DNA of 64,000 bases from NCBI RefSeq assembly GCF_004791025.1, contig NZ_SRUO01000003.1, forward strand, positions 496,001 to 560,000, written 5' to 3'. The notes beneath the pieces were generated by a model that was not told where the DNA came from, made no database searches, and worked only from the letters and a program-made list of their open reading frames with translations. Source of the stretch: Mesorhizobium sp. M4B.F.Ca.ET.203.01.1.1 (GTDB lineage: Bacteria > Pseudomonadota > Alphaproteobacteria > Rhizobiales > Rhizobiaceae). Shown in pieces: positions 44,337 to 53,203 of this stretch (within the stretch, counting starts at the first letter, position 1; each line of letters begins with the position of its first letter). The position numbers and the translations under genes were made by a program.

Positions 44337-45524
44337 TTATGAAACCCCGCCCCTGTTCCACCCCCGCGCCCGGTCGCCGAACATCACATAGCCGGTGTCC
44401 GTCACCGCGACCGTATCCTCCAGCTTGATGAAGCCGCGCGTCGGGTGGAGCATCGTCGTCTCGACCGACAGCACCATGTTCTGTTCCAGCGGCTTCCCGG
44501 CGTAGGTGCCTTCATAGGTGACCGGATGGTTGGTCATAAGGAATGGCGCCTCATGCGTGATCAGCCCCATGCCGTGGGCGAAGAAATCCGTGTAAGGCGC
44601 GACCTTAGAGGCTTTCAGCACGCCCTCGGCATGGGCGATCATATCGCCGCCGAGCGCGCCAGCCCTGACCTTCGAAAACGCCGCCTGCTGGACGGCTTCG
44701 ACCTCGGCCAGCAGATCCTCCAGCTCGGCGTCCGGCTCGCCGAGGATGCCCATTCGGCAGAGATCGCCGATATAGCCGTGATAATTGCCGCCGGAATCGA
44801 TCGACAGCACCTCGCCCTGCTTCCACGCTTGCGGCGAGGCCGCGCGGTTGTGGCTTGAGCCCAGCGTCAGCAGGCAATATTCGAAATGCGCGCCGCGATT
44901 GGTCTCCTCGCGCCGCAACTGCTCGATGATCTCGGTCTTGGTCGTGCCTTCACGCGCCCACTGGATGGTCGCCAGCATGGAATCGGTGATCAGCTCCGAG
45001 GCGATGCGCAGCTTTTCGAGCTCGGCGTCTGTCTTGATGGCGCGCATGCGCTCCAGCATGCCGGTCGCATCGATGAGCTTCGCGTCCGGCAGCGCCTTGC
45101 GGATCAGCGTGTAGGCATCCGACGGCAGGAAGGCCGGCTCGATGCCGATGCGGGCACCGCCCTTGCCGATCTTCTGCACATGCTCGACGGCAAGATTGGC
45201 GGCGTCCAGCGTGCCCCAGCAGGCAGCGTGCAGGGTCGGTGTCCAGAACGGGTTGTTCTGGTGCTCGGCGCCCTCCATGCGGTTGCCGATATAGGCGGCA
45301 CGGTCCGGTCCGCCCTTCTCGTAGACGACGATCGGCAGATAGCGGCTGTGGCCGATCGCATCCATGGCGGCGAAGAAGATGAACTTGTAGCCGCCGAGCA
45401 GATATTGCGTGTTGTGCTTGGAAGTGGCGAGCAGCACGTCGATGCCCGCTTCCTCCATCAGCCCGTCCAACCTGGCTTGGTCGAATGGAATGGCGACCGC
45501 ATTCTTGCCCGGGGCGATGTTCAT
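44337..45524 (-). CDS. M24-family metallopeptidase (Xaa-Pro dipeptidase/creatinase-like)
   Basis: 395 residues from the ATG with AGGGAGA upstream. N-terminal creatinase domain (DGLMEEAGIDVLLATSKHNTQYL) and C-terminal pita-bread domain. All five metal ligands are visible: IDSGGNYHGYIGD (two Asp), HGMG (His), ETTM (Glu) and KLEDT (Glu). A metal-dependent aminopeptidase P/prolidase-type activity is thus likely. Divergent from a dipeptide-type importer, so it may cleave the imported compound. Confidence 0.87.
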   Translation of the reverse strand: MNIAPGKNAVAIPFDQARLDGLMEEAGIDVLLATSKHNTQYLLGGYKFIFFAAMDAIGHSRYLPIVVYEKGGPDRAAYIGNRMEGAEHQNNPFWTPTLHAACWGTLDAANLAVEHVQKIGKGGARIGIEPAFLPSDAYTLIRKALPDAKLIDATGMLERMRAIKTDAELEKLRIASELITDSMLATIQWAREGTTKTEIIEQLRREETNRGAHFEYCLLTLGSSHNRAASPQAWKQGEVLSIDSGGNYHGYIGDLCRMGILGEPDAELEDLLAEVEAVQQAAFSKVRAGALGGDMIAHAEGVLKASKVAPYTDFFAHGMGLITHEAPFLMTNHPVTYEGTYAGKPLEQNMVLSVETTMLHPTRGFIKLEDTVAVTDTGYVMFGDRARGWNRGGVS

Positions 45525-45623
45525 TTTTTCTCTCCCTGAATGTGCCCGCCGATCGGGCCGGCTCGCCGGCTGGTCTTGTGGCTGATCGTCTGGCTGTCGG
45601 CCAAATCTGCACCAGCTCACCAC

Positions 45624-45638
45624 TCTGGTCCAGCCAGA
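45624..45638. promoter_or_regulatory. TCTGGTCCAGCCAGA operator (TGGTCCnnCCA type)
   Basis: TCTGG / CCAGA arms around TCCAG; it differs by one base from the core of the site at 40867. It lies 100 bp upstream of the M24 gene in the 382-bp divergent gap 45525-45906. Confidence 0.5.
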
Positions 45639-45698
45639 AATAGGAGCCCCTGGCCTGCAGAGACTTCTCAAAGCCAAATCTCGCAGCCAATCGCCATA

Positions 45699-45712
45699 TC
45701 TGGTCCTACCAG
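45699..45712. promoter_or_regulatory. TCTGGTCCTACCAG operator (third copy)
   Basis: Core TGGTCCTACCA with flanking TC/G; a weaker partial copy, ACTGGTCCAGC, follows at 45740-45750. Together with 45624 it gives two to three phased sites between the divergent M24 and importer genes. No other feature was seen in 45525-45906. Confidence 0.5.
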
Positions 45713-45906
45713 TCTGGTTGATTGGGCCGCTTCCTGGCTACTGGTCCAGCGGACGAAAATTTCAAAGCCACGCCACCATGCGCCAATTCCGTCTCTGGCG
45801 AAACCCTCGGCAAGGGCCATAATCGCCGCCGCAAGGACGTTCGCGGACCCGCTGGCGTCGAGGGGAATTGGCGCCCGCCGGGTGGCGCGGAGGACGGAGG
45901 TCGATC

Positions 45907-47517
45907 ATGTCAGCTTTCACCATTTCCAGGCGCACCGTGCTTGCCGGCTCGGCGGCGCTGCTCGCCTCCACCGCCATGCCGGTGATCGGTCGCGCGCAGA
46001 CGCCGAAGAGGGGTGGCCGTCTGGTCGTTGCCGCCGATTCCGAGCCGCGCAACCTCAACCCGGCGATCGTCGCCTCCAACGGCGTATTCTTCATCTCCAG
46101 CAAGGTCGTGGAGACGCTGGCCGAGGCTTCCTTCGACGGCAAGGACGGGCTCCAGCCACGCCTGGCGCTGTCCTGGGAAGGTGCTGCCGACGGCCTCTCG
46201 GTGACGTTCAAGCTGCGCGACGGCGTCAAGTGGCATGACGGCAAGCCGTTCAGCTCCGCCGACGTCGCCTTCTCGGCGCTGCAGCTGTGGAAGCCGCTGC
46301 AGAATCTCGGCCGCACCGTGTTCAAGGATCTCAGCACGGTCGAAACGCCGGACGAGCTGACCGCCGTGTTCAAATTCGCCAAGCCGACGCCGTTCCAGCT
46401 GATCCGCAATGCGCTGCCGGCGCTGTCGAGCGTCGTGCCGAAGCATGTCTATGAGAACGGCAAGATCGAGGAGAACCCGGCCAACAACGCGCCCGTCGGC
46501 ACCGGCCCGTACAGATTCGCCGAATACAAGGCCGGCCAGTACTACCGGCTGGCGAAGAACGCCGACTACTGGGGCAAGGACGAGCCCTATCTCGACGAGA
46601 TCGTCTACCAGGTGCTCCCCGATCGCACCTCGGCGGCCGCGGCGCTCGAGGCGGAAGAGATCCAGCTTGCCGCTTTCTCCGCCGTGCCGCTCGCCGATCT
46701 CGACCGCATCTCCAAGGTGCCGGGCCTGAAGGTGATCACCAAGGGCTATGAGGGGCTGACCTACCAGCTCGTGGTCGAGATCAATCATCGGCGCAAGGAA
46801 CTCGCCGACCTCAAGGTGCGCCAGGCGATCGCCCATGCCATCGACAAGGACTTCGTCGTCAAGACGATCTTCCTCGGCTATGCCGCCACCGCGACCGGCC
46901 CGGTGCCGAAGAACGACCCGCAGTTCTACACCGCCGACGTGCCGACCTATGCCTTCGATGTCGCCAAGGCCAATGCTCTTCTCGATGAGGCCGGCTACAA
47001 GAAAGGCCCCGACGGCAATCGCTTCTCGCTGAAGCTCCTGCCGGCGCCCTATTTCAACGAGACCAAGCAGTTCGGCGACTATTTGCGCCAGGCGCTCGCC
47101 GCCGTCGGCATCGACGCCGAACTGGTCAACAACGACTCTCCCGCGCATATCAAGGCCGTCTACACAGACCATGCCTTCGACCTCGCCGTCGGCCCGCCGG
47201 TGTTCCGCGGCGACCCGGCGATCTCGACCACCATCCTGGTGCAGAGCGGCATCCCGGACGGCGTGCCCTTCTCCAACCAGGGCGGCTACAAGAACGCGGA
47301 GCTCGACGCGCTCATCGCCAAGGCATCGGAGACGCTCGACACCACCGCCCGCACCGAGCTCTACAAGGAATTTCAGAAAAAGGTCGCCGCCGACCTGCCG
47401 CTGATCAACGTCGCCGAATGGAGCTTCATCAGCGTCGCGCGCGATACGGTCGGCAACATCGCCAACAACCCGCGCTGGGCGGTATCGAACTGGGCGGACA
47501 CCTATTTGGCGGGCTGA
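45907..47517 (+). CDS. Dipeptide/oligopeptide-type ABC transporter binding protein (family 5), Tat-exported
   Basis: 536 residues. The N-terminus has a twin-arginine signal (SRRTVLAGSAALLASTAMP), so it is probably exported folded. The SBP family 5 core follows: LVVAADSEPRNLNPAIV, VTFKLRDGVKWHDGKPFSSADV, PVGTGPYRFAEYK. GGAGG precedes the ATG. It begins an operon with two permeases, two ATPases and an ATC-hydrolase-like gene. Substrates of this family include peptides, amines, nickel and opines; not assigned. Confidence 0.9.
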   Translation: MSAFTISRRTVLAGSAALLASTAMPVIGRAQTPKRGGRLVVAADSEPRNLNPAIVASNGVFFISSKVVETLAEASFDGKDGLQPRLALSWEGAADGLSVTFKLRDGVKWHDGKPFSSADVAFSALQLWKPLQNLGRTVFKDLSTVETPDELTAVFKFAKPTPFQLIRNALPALSSVVPKHVYENGKIEENPANNAPVGTGPYRFAEYKAGQYYRLAKNADYWGKDEPYLDEIVYQVLPDRTSAAAALEAEEIQLAAFSAVPLADLDRISKVPGLKVITKGYEGLTYQLVVEINHRRKELADLKVRQAIAHAIDKDFVVKTIFLGYAATATGPVPKNDPQFYTADVPTYAFDVAKANALLDEAGYKKGPDGNRFSLKLLPAPYFNETKQFGDYLRQALAAVGIDAELVNNDSPAHIKAVYTDHAFDLAVGPPVFRGDPAISTTILVQSGIPDGVPFSNQGGYKNAELDALIAKASETLDTTARTELYKEFQKKVAADLPLINVAEWSFISVARDTVGNIANNPRWAVSNWADTYLAG

Positions 47518-47574
47518 TCCCATACTTGCGCATCGACAGCTCGGGTGCTCAGCTTCGAGAATGAGAGCTCCTTC

Positions 47575-47734
47575 GCGCCCCCCTCTGTCCTGCCGGACAT
47601 CTCCCCCACAAGGGGGGAGATTGGCGGCTTTGGCGCCTCGCACTTTCCTGCAGCGTTGCAGGTTGGCGAAAGCCGCGGTGCCAGCTGATCTCCCCCCAAG
47701 TGGGGGAGATGTCCGGCAGGACAGAGGGGGGCGC
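47575..47734. repeat. 160-bp palindromic repeat (class A)
   Basis: Almost the same sequence and length as 20209-20368, with terminal arms GCGCCCCCC...GGGGGGCGC and inner CATCTCCCCC/GGGGGAGATG. A TCCTTC stretch and CGTAGA flank it here and at the coding copy 49832, so they belong to the extended element. It separates the binding-protein gene from the permease gene. Confidence 0.85.
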
Positions 47735-47778
47735 CGTAGAACTCGGCGTTCATGGCTTGGCCTTGGAGCGGCTTCGCC

Positions 47779-48765
47779 ATGACCCGCGCCCTCGCCCTCA
47801 TCCGCCGCCGTCTCGTCGGCAGCGTCTTTGTGCTTTCGATCGTCATCATCGGCACATTCCTCCTGCTCGAAGCTGCCCCTGGCGACGCGGTCGACGCCTA
47901 CATCGTCTCGACCGGCGGCGACGCCGGCCTGATCGAGGTGCTGCGCCACCGCTGGGGCCTCGACCAGTCGGAACTGACGCGGCTCGCCAACTATCTTTGG
48001 GCGCTCTGCCATCTCGATCTCGGCCAGTCCGTCACCTTCTCGCGACCTATCCGCGACATCATCCTCGAACGCCTGCCCACCACGCTGATCCTGATGGGCA
48101 GCGCCACCGCGCTCTCCTTCGGCCTCGGCTCGGCGCTCGGCATCTATGCCGGTGCAAAGCCCGGAAGCTTTCGCGACCGCTTCCTGTCGATCGGCTCGCT
48201 GGCACTCTATGCCGTGCCTGGCTTCTGGCTCGGCCTGGTGCTGATCGTCGTCTTCGCCGTCGACCTGCGCTGGCTGCCGATCGGCGGCATCGAGACCATC
48301 GCCTCCGCCAAGACCGGCCTTTCGCGGGCCGCCGACATCGCCACCCATCTCGTGCTGCCGGTTTCGGCGCTCGGCTTCATCTACCTCGCGCTTTACCTGC
48401 GCATGATGCGTGCCGGCATGGCCGAGGCCTGGCGGCAGGACTTTGTCCTCGCCGCCCGCGCCAGGGGGCTGTCGCGCCGACGCATCGTGCTTGCCCATGT
48501 CGCCCGCAACGCGTTGCTGCCGCTCATCACCATGCTCGGCCTGCAGTCGGCGCAGACGCTGGGCGGCAGCGTCGTCATAGAAAGCGTCTTTGCCGTACCC
48601 GGCCTCGGCCGTTTGGCGCAGGAAGCCGTCGCCGGACGCGACACGCCGCTGCTGCTCGGCATCATTCTCACCAGCGCCGTGCTCGTCATCGTGATCAACC
48701 TCCTGGTCGACCTTGCCTACGCCCTGCTCGATCCGCGCGTCGGCGCCAGTGAGGCCGGCGCATGA
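47779..48765 (+). CDS. Dipeptide-type ABC transporter permease (DppB-like)
   Basis: 328 residues. The ATG at 47779 has GGAG ten bases upstream. Six membrane segments are expected. The family loop ARARGLSRRRIVLAHVARNALLP and the ending GRDTPLLLGIIL are present. It overlaps the DppC-like gene by 4 bp. Confidence 0.9.
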   Translation: MTRALALIRRRLVGSVFVLSIVIIGTFLLLEAAPGDAVDAYIVSTGGDAGLIEVLRHRWGLDQSELTRLANYLWALCHLDLGQSVTFSRPIRDIILERLPTTLILMGSATALSFGLGSALGIYAGAKPGSFRDRFLSIGSLALYAVPGFWLGLVLIVVFAVDLRWLPIGGIETIASAKTGLSRAADIATHLVLPVSALGFIYLALYLRMMRAGMAEAWRQDFVLAARARGLSRRRIVLAHVARNALLPLITMLGLQSAQTLGGSVVIESVFAVPGLGRLAQEAVAGRDTPLLLGIILTSAVLVIVINLLVDLAYALLDPRVGASEAGA

Positions 48766-49592
48766 GCCGGCTGCATCGTTTCCTTCGCAGCCCGGAAGCG
48801 ATCGCCGGAACTGCGATCCTCGCCTTGCTATTCGCCATGGCGCTTACCGCGCCGCTGCTCTTTCCCGGCGACCCGCAGGCCATCGCAGGCCCGGCATTGC
48901 TGCCGCCATTCCAAGACTGGTCGCTGCCGCTCGGTACCGACCGGCTCGGCCGCGACGTGCTGGCCGAACTGTTCCACGGTGCCCGCACCTCGCTGGCCGT
49001 CGGGCTGTCGGCGGCGGGCGCAGCACTCCTGATCGGCGCGGTGGTCGGCACGCTGGCCGGTTTTGCCGGCGGCCTGATCGACGAGGTGCTGATGCGCATC
49101 ACCGATGCCTTCCAGACCGTGCCCGGCTTCCTGCTGGCGCTGGCCTTCGTCAGCATCGTCGGCCCTTCGCTTGGCGTGGTCGTTGCCGCCATCGCGCTCG
49201 GTGCCTGGACCGGACCGGCGCGCGTCGCACGCGCCGAGGTGCTGTCGATCCGCGAGCGCGACTATGTCGCCGGCGCCCGCGTCATCGGCATGCATCCGCT
49301 CGAGATCGCCTTTCGCGAAGTGCTGCCCAACGCGCTGCCGCCGGTGCTGGCGCTGTCCTCGGTGATCGTCGCGGCGGCGATCCTGACGGAAGCCGCCCTG
49401 TCCTTTCTCGGCCTGGGCGACCCCAACCGCGTCACCTGGGGCGCCATGATCGCCGAAGGCCGCGCCGTCTTGCGCACCACGCCCTTCCTGTCGATCATTC
49501 CCGGCATCGCCCTGGTGCTGACCGTGCTCGGCGTCTACCTCGCCGGCGAAGGCGTCGTCGAGACGACGGCGGTGCGGAGAAGCCTGTCGTGA
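48762..49592 (+). CDS. Dipeptide-type ABC transporter permease (DppC-like)
   Basis: 276 residues with six membrane segments. The family loops TDRLGRDVLAELFHGARTSL and YVAGARVIGMHPLEIAFREV are clear, as is LSFLGLGDPNRVTWG. It is overlapped at the 3' end by the GTG of the ATPase gene (GTGA), so expression is coupled. Confidence 0.92.
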   Translation: MSRLHRFLRSPEAIAGTAILALLFAMALTAPLLFPGDPQAIAGPALLPPFQDWSLPLGTDRLGRDVLAELFHGARTSLAVGLSAAGAALLIGAVVGTLAGFAGGLIDEVLMRITDAFQTVPGFLLALAFVSIVGPSLGVVVAAIALGAWTGPARVARAEVLSIRERDYVAGARVIGMHPLEIAFREVLPNALPPVLALSSVIVAAAILTEAALSFLGLGDPNRVTWGAMIAEGRAVLRTTPFLSIIPGIALVLTVLGVYLAGEGVVETTAVRRSLS

Positions 49593-50596
49593 CGGCGCTG
49601 CTTTCGATCCGCGATTTGACGGTGAGCTATCGCGGCGATGGCCGCGAGGTGCCGGCGCTGAGGGGCGTGAGCCTTGAGATCGAGGCCGGTGAGCGCCTGG
49701 CGATCATCGGCGAGAGCGGCTCGGGCAAGAGCACCCTGGCGCTGGCGATTGCGGGGTTGTTGGCGAGGGGTGCCAGGATTGGAGGTGCGATCGAATGGGC
49801 GATGCCGAATTTGCAAATGCCTCATTCCTTCGCGCCCCCCTCTGTCCTGCCGGACATCTCCCCCACAAGGGGGGAGATCAGCAGTTCCGTCGCCGGCACT
49901 TCTTTTTCAACGTCGATGATCGGCGAAAGCGGTAATGAGAAGGCAATCTCCCCCCTTGTGGGGGAGATGTCCGGCAGGACAGAGGGGGGCGCCGTAGAGC
50001 GCCGACCTCTTCATCTTGGCAGCGCAGTACCCCGCCTCGGCCGCGACATCGGCTTCGTCTTCCAGGACCCCTCCTCCAGCCTCGACCCGGTCATGCCCGT
50101 CGGCAAGCAGATCGCTGAAGTCGCCCTGACCCATCTCGGCCTCTCCTGGCCGCAAGCCTACGCCCATGCCAAAACCCTGCTCGAACGCGTCCGTCTGCCC
50201 GATCCCGACGCCTCCATGCGCGCCTATCCGCATCAACTCTCGGGTGGCCAGAAGCAGCGCGTCGCCATCGCCGCCGCCATCGCTGCCGGACCAAAACTGC
50301 TAATCGCCGACGAGGCGACCAGCGCGCTCGACACCATCGTGCAGGCCGAGATCGTGTCGCTCATCCGGCGGCTGGTCGCCGAGGACGGCATGACGCTGCT
50401 GTTCATCAGTCATGACATCGCGCTCGCCGCCGAGCTTGCCGAGCGCATCGCCGTGTTCCGCTATGGCGAACTGCTCGAGCTCGGCACGACGGCGCAGATC
50501 GTCAACGCCCCGCGCCACGCCTACACGCGCGCGCTGCTCGACGCTCATCTCGGCCTCGACGCCGGACCGCTGCGGCAGGCCGGAGCGCCGGCATGA
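49589..50596 (+). CDS. Dipeptide-type ABC transporter ATPase (DppD-like) carrying an in-frame repeat insertion
   Basis: 335 residues from the GTG at 49589 (GTGA overlap). Walker A GESGSGKST (residues 41-49), Q-loop Gln159 (GFVFQDPSSSLDP), signature LSGGQKQRVAIA, Walker B LLIADEATSALD and H-loop ISHD are intact. Between GGAIEW (residue 70) and GRDIGF (151) lie about 80 residues where about 20 are usual. This excess matches a class A repeat (49832-49992, residues 82-135), read without a stop. The insert lies in the beta-rich lobe, before the Q-loop. The protein may still fold, or be impaired. Confidence 0.85.
   Translation: MTALLSIRDLTVSYRGDGREVPALRGVSLEIEAGERLAIIGESGSGKSTLALAIAGLLARGARIGGAIEWAMPNLQMPHSFAPPSVLPDISPTRGEISSSVAGTSFSTSMIGESGNEKAISPLVGEMSGRTEGGAVERRPLHLGSAVPRLGRDIGFVFQDPSSSLDPVMPVGKQIAEVALTHLGLSWPQAYAHAKTLLERVRLPDPDASMRAYPHQLSGGQKQRVAIAAAIAAGPKLLIADEATSALDTIVQAEIVSLIRRLVAEDGMTLLFISHDIALAAELAERIAVFRYGELLELGTTAQIVNAPRHAYTRALLDAHLGLDAGPLRQAGAPA
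49832..49992. repeat. 161-bp palindromic repeat (class A) inside the ATPase gene
   Basis: Same ends (GCGCCCCCC...GGGGGGCGC), inner arms CTCCCCCACAAGGGGGGAGAT / ATCTCCCCC...GGGGGAGATG, and flanks as the copy at 47575, 2.3 kb upstream. It is fully translated in the host frame, giving segments such as APPSVLPDISPTRGEI and SPLVGEMSGRTEGGAV. The centre differs from the other copies. Confidence 0.9.
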
Positions 50597-51372
50597 GCCT
50601 GCTCGCCGTCTCCGGTCTCACCAAGCGCTATCGTCGCGGCGGCGGAACCGTCGCCGCCGTCGATGGCGTTGCGTTTGCGATCGAGCCCGGCGAGACGCTG
50701 GCGCTTGCCGGCCCGTCCGGCAGCGGCAAGTCGACCATCGCGCGGCTGGTACTCAGGCTGACCGAGCCGGACGCCGGCACCATCCAGTTCGAGGGCGCAG
50801 ACTTCCGCTCGCTGGGCGGATCTGCCCTGCGTGCGAGGCGCGCGCGCCTGCAGATGGTGTTCCAGGATCCGCTCGCCGCCTTCAATCCGCGCGCCACCGT
50901 GGCGCGTGTCTTGGACGACCCCTTGCGCATTCACGGCATTGCCTCGCGCACAGAGCGCCCGCGCCGCATCGCCGCCCTGCTGGAGCGCGTTGGCCTTGGC
51001 GCCGATCTCGCGCCGCGCGCCATCCACGAGATCTCCGGCGGCCAGCGCCAGCGCGTCGCCATTGCCCGCGCCATCGCCACCAAACCGTCGCTGATCGTGC
51101 TCGATGAGGCCGTGTCGGCGCTCGACGTATCGGTGCGCGGCCGGATCCTGGACTTGTTGCTCGACCTTCAGGCCACGGAACGGATCGCCTACCTTTTCAT
51201 TTCGCACGATCTCGGCGTCGTCCGCGCCGTCGCCCACCGCCTCGTCATCCTCGATGCCGGCCGGGTCGCCGAAAGCGGCGATGCCCGTGCCGTCATCGGC
51301 AATCCGCAATCGGCGATCGGCAGGGCGCTGGTGGCGGCGGCACCGAGATTGAACAGGACCACCGCACCATGA
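50593..51372 (+). CDS. Dipeptide-type ABC transporter ATPase (DppF-like)
   Basis: 259 residues. Walker A GPSGSGKST, Q-loop MVFQDPLAAFNP, signature [14 protein letters not shown], Walker B LIVLDEAVSALDV. It overlaps the first ATPase gene by 4 bp and the next gene by 4 bp. It normally forms a heterodimer with the DppD-type ATPase. No insertion is present here, giving an internal comparison for the interrupted partner. Confidence 0.92.
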   Translation: MSLLAVSGLTKRYRRGGGTVAAVDGVAFAIEPGETLALAGPSGSGKSTIARLVLRLTEPDAGTIQFEGADFRSLGGSALRARRARLQMVFQDPLAAFNPRATVARVLDDPLRIHGIASRTERPRRIAALLERVGLGADLAPRAIHEISGGQRQRVAIARAIATKPSLIVLDEAVSALDVSVRGRILDLLLDLQATERIAYLFISHDLGVVRAVAHRLVILDAGRVAESGDARAVIGNPQSAIGRALVAAAPRLNRTTAP

Positions 51373-51875
51373 CCGACCCCGACGTCAGAGCCGAAAAACT
51401 GTCCCGCGAGCTCGATTCCGCTTTCCGCAACCGGGCCGATCTCTACCGTCTCTTCCTCGACGAACTGACGGCCGAACTCGGCGCCGAGAGAGCCGAGGCT
51501 GTCATGATCCGCACCATCGAGCAGCGCGGCAAGGAAGTCGCAGCCGCGGCTTTCGCCGATTTCGGCCCCAACGATGCGCCGGCGATCGGCGAGGCGTTTC
51601 TGGCCGTCAGCCCGGATGGCGGCCGCATGTACCCGACCGATGTCGAGCGCAACGCGACCCACATCGCCTTCAAGGTGAAGCGCTGTCCGCTGAAGGACGC
51701 CTGGGTCGAGGCCGGCGTCGGCGAGGAGAAGCTCGCCACGCTCTGCCGCATCGCCGGCGCCTTCGACCGCGGCCTGTTCGAGGCGACCGGCGTGCGCTTC
51801 GCCAACGTCACTTGGACGCCAGGCCACGGCTCCGGCTGCTGCCACATCGCGCTGACCAACAGGGATGCCGGTTAG
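51369..51875 (+). CDS. L-2-amino-thiazoline-4-carboxylate (ATC) hydrolase-like protein
   Basis: 168 residues. The conserved FKVKRCPLKDAW, the acidic helix GVGEEKLATLCRIAGAFDRGLF and the C-terminal GHGSGCCHIALT match the ATC-hydrolase family (known from Pseudomonas cysteine synthesis). It overlaps the DppF-like gene by 4 bp. It may thus act on the imported compound, possibly a heterocycle or N-carbamoyl or amine derivative. The family name is assigned by memory of motifs. Confidence 0.7.
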   Translation: MTDPDVRAEKLSRELDSAFRNRADLYRLFLDELTAELGAERAEAVMIRTIEQRGKEVAAAAFADFGPNDAPAIGEAFLAVSPDGGRMYPTDVERNATHIAFKVKRCPLKDAWVEAGVGEEKLATLCRIAGAFDRGLFEATGVRFANVTWTPGHGSGCCHIALTNRDAG

Positions 51876-51899
51876 CCAGCTTGCCGTCGTCCCGCGCGC

Positions 51900-53201
51900 T
51901 CAGTGCTTGATGCGGTCGCGCATCGCATACCAAAGCATGCCGAGCACATAGAGCGGACCGCGCAGCGCCGTGCCGCCGGGGAACGGCAGCGGGCTAAGCG
52001 TCGAGAACAGGTCGAGCCGCGAGGCGTCTCCCGTGATCGCCTCGGCCAGCAGCTTGCCCGACAGCGTCGACAGGATGACGCCCTTGCCGGAATAGCCATG
52101 CGCGAAATAGACCTCGCCATAGTGCCCGACATGCGGCAGGCGCGACGTCGTCACGGACACCAGCCCGCCCCAGGCATGGTCGATGCGGCAGCCCTTCAGT
52201 TGCGGGAAGGTCTGTTCCATATGCGGCCGCACGAAGCCGGCAATGTCGGCCGGCGGCGACGGCGTGTAGCGCTCGCCGCCGCCGAACAGCAGCCGCCCAT
52301 CCGCCGACATCCGGTAGTAGTTGACCACGAAGCGCGTGTCGGACACCGCGACGTTGGCCGGGATCACATTGCGCTTGCCCTCCAGCGGCTCGGTGGCGAC
52401 GATGTAGTTGCCGACCGGCATGATGCGGCTGTTGACGCGCGGCTCCAGTCCTTGCAGCAGCGCGTCGCCCGCCAGTACGACATGCTTCGCCCGCACCGAT
52501 CCTGTCGCCGTCGAGACCCTGATCGAAGGCTCCCGCTCCAGCCGCGCGGCGACCGAATTCTCGTGGATGGTGACACCGGCCGCGACGGCCGCGCGCGCAA
52601 GCCCAAGCGTGTAGTTCAGCGGATGCATATGGCCGCCGAGCGGCTCGTACATGGCGCCGTGATAGGGCGTGTCGACTTTGCCGCGCGCTTCCGCCGCCGA
52701 CAGGATCTCGACGTCGCGGAAATTCATCACGCGGGCCAGGCACTCGGCCTCATCTTCCAGGTCCTTGAGGTCGGAACTGTTCACCGCGCCGACCAGATGG
52801 CCGCTGAGCCTGAGGTCGCAGTCGATGGCGTGCCGCTCGATGATGTCGAGCACCAGCCCGCGCGCCTCGAAGGCGAGGTCGAACAGCGCCTTCGCCCGTT
52901 CCGGTCCGAAGGCCTTGACCAGGCCCTTGGCGCCCTTGCGCAGGCCGGGGATCATCTGGCCGCCATTGCGGCCCGATGCGCCCCAGCCGATCTTGCCGCC
53001 TTCGAGCAGCACCACCTTCAGCCCGCGCTGCGCGGCGTGGAGCGCCGCCGACAGCCCGGTGCAGCCGCCGCCGACCACCACAAGGTCGGCCTCGATATCG
53101 CCGATGAGCGCCGGATGATCCGGCGCCGGATTGGCGGTGGCGACATAGTAGGATTTGCCGATATCGAGACCGGAATTGAAACCTGTCGAACTGGAAACCA
53201 T
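51900..53201 (-). CDS. FAD-dependent amine oxidoreductase (DAO/PuuB-like)
   Basis: 433 residues. FAD Rossmann motif DLVVVGGGCTGLSAALHAAQRG, the GWGASGRNGGQ signature of DAO-type gamma-glutamylputrescine oxidoreductases, and a C-terminal GGLVSVTTSRLPHVG. It is read two bases after the glutamine-synthetase-like gene. The likely reaction is oxidation of a gamma-glutamylated amine to the aldehyde, with peroxide as by-product. The polyamine substrate is unproven. Confidence 0.87.
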   Translation of the reverse strand: MVSSSTGFNSGLDIGKSYYVATANPAPDHPALIGDIEADLVVVGGGCTGLSAALHAAQRGLKVVLLEGGKIGWGASGRNGGQMIPGLRKGAKGLVKAFGPERAKALFDLAFEARGLVLDIIERHAIDCDLRLSGHLVGAVNSSDLKDLEDEAECLARVMNFRDVEILSAAEARGKVDTPYHGAMYEPLGGHMHPLNYTLGLARAAVAAGVTIHENSVAARLEREPSIRVSTATGSVRAKHVVLAGDALLQGLEPRVNSRIMPVGNYIVATEPLEGKRNVIPANVAVSDTRFVVNYYRMSADGRLLFGGGERYTPSPPADIAGFVRPHMEQTFPQLKGCRIDHAWGGLVSVTTSRLPHVGHYGEVYFAHGYSGKGVILSTLSGKLLAEAITGDASRLDLFSTLSPLPFPGGTALRGPLYVLGMLWYAMRDRIKH

Positions 53202-53203
53202 GG

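Noticed and set aside
45910-48498. An 862-codon open frame on the minus strand
   Set aside because: It lies antisense to the binding-protein and permease genes and crosses a repeat; its composition is the Arg/Asp/Gly-rich type of GC-skewed shadow frames and no motif is visible.
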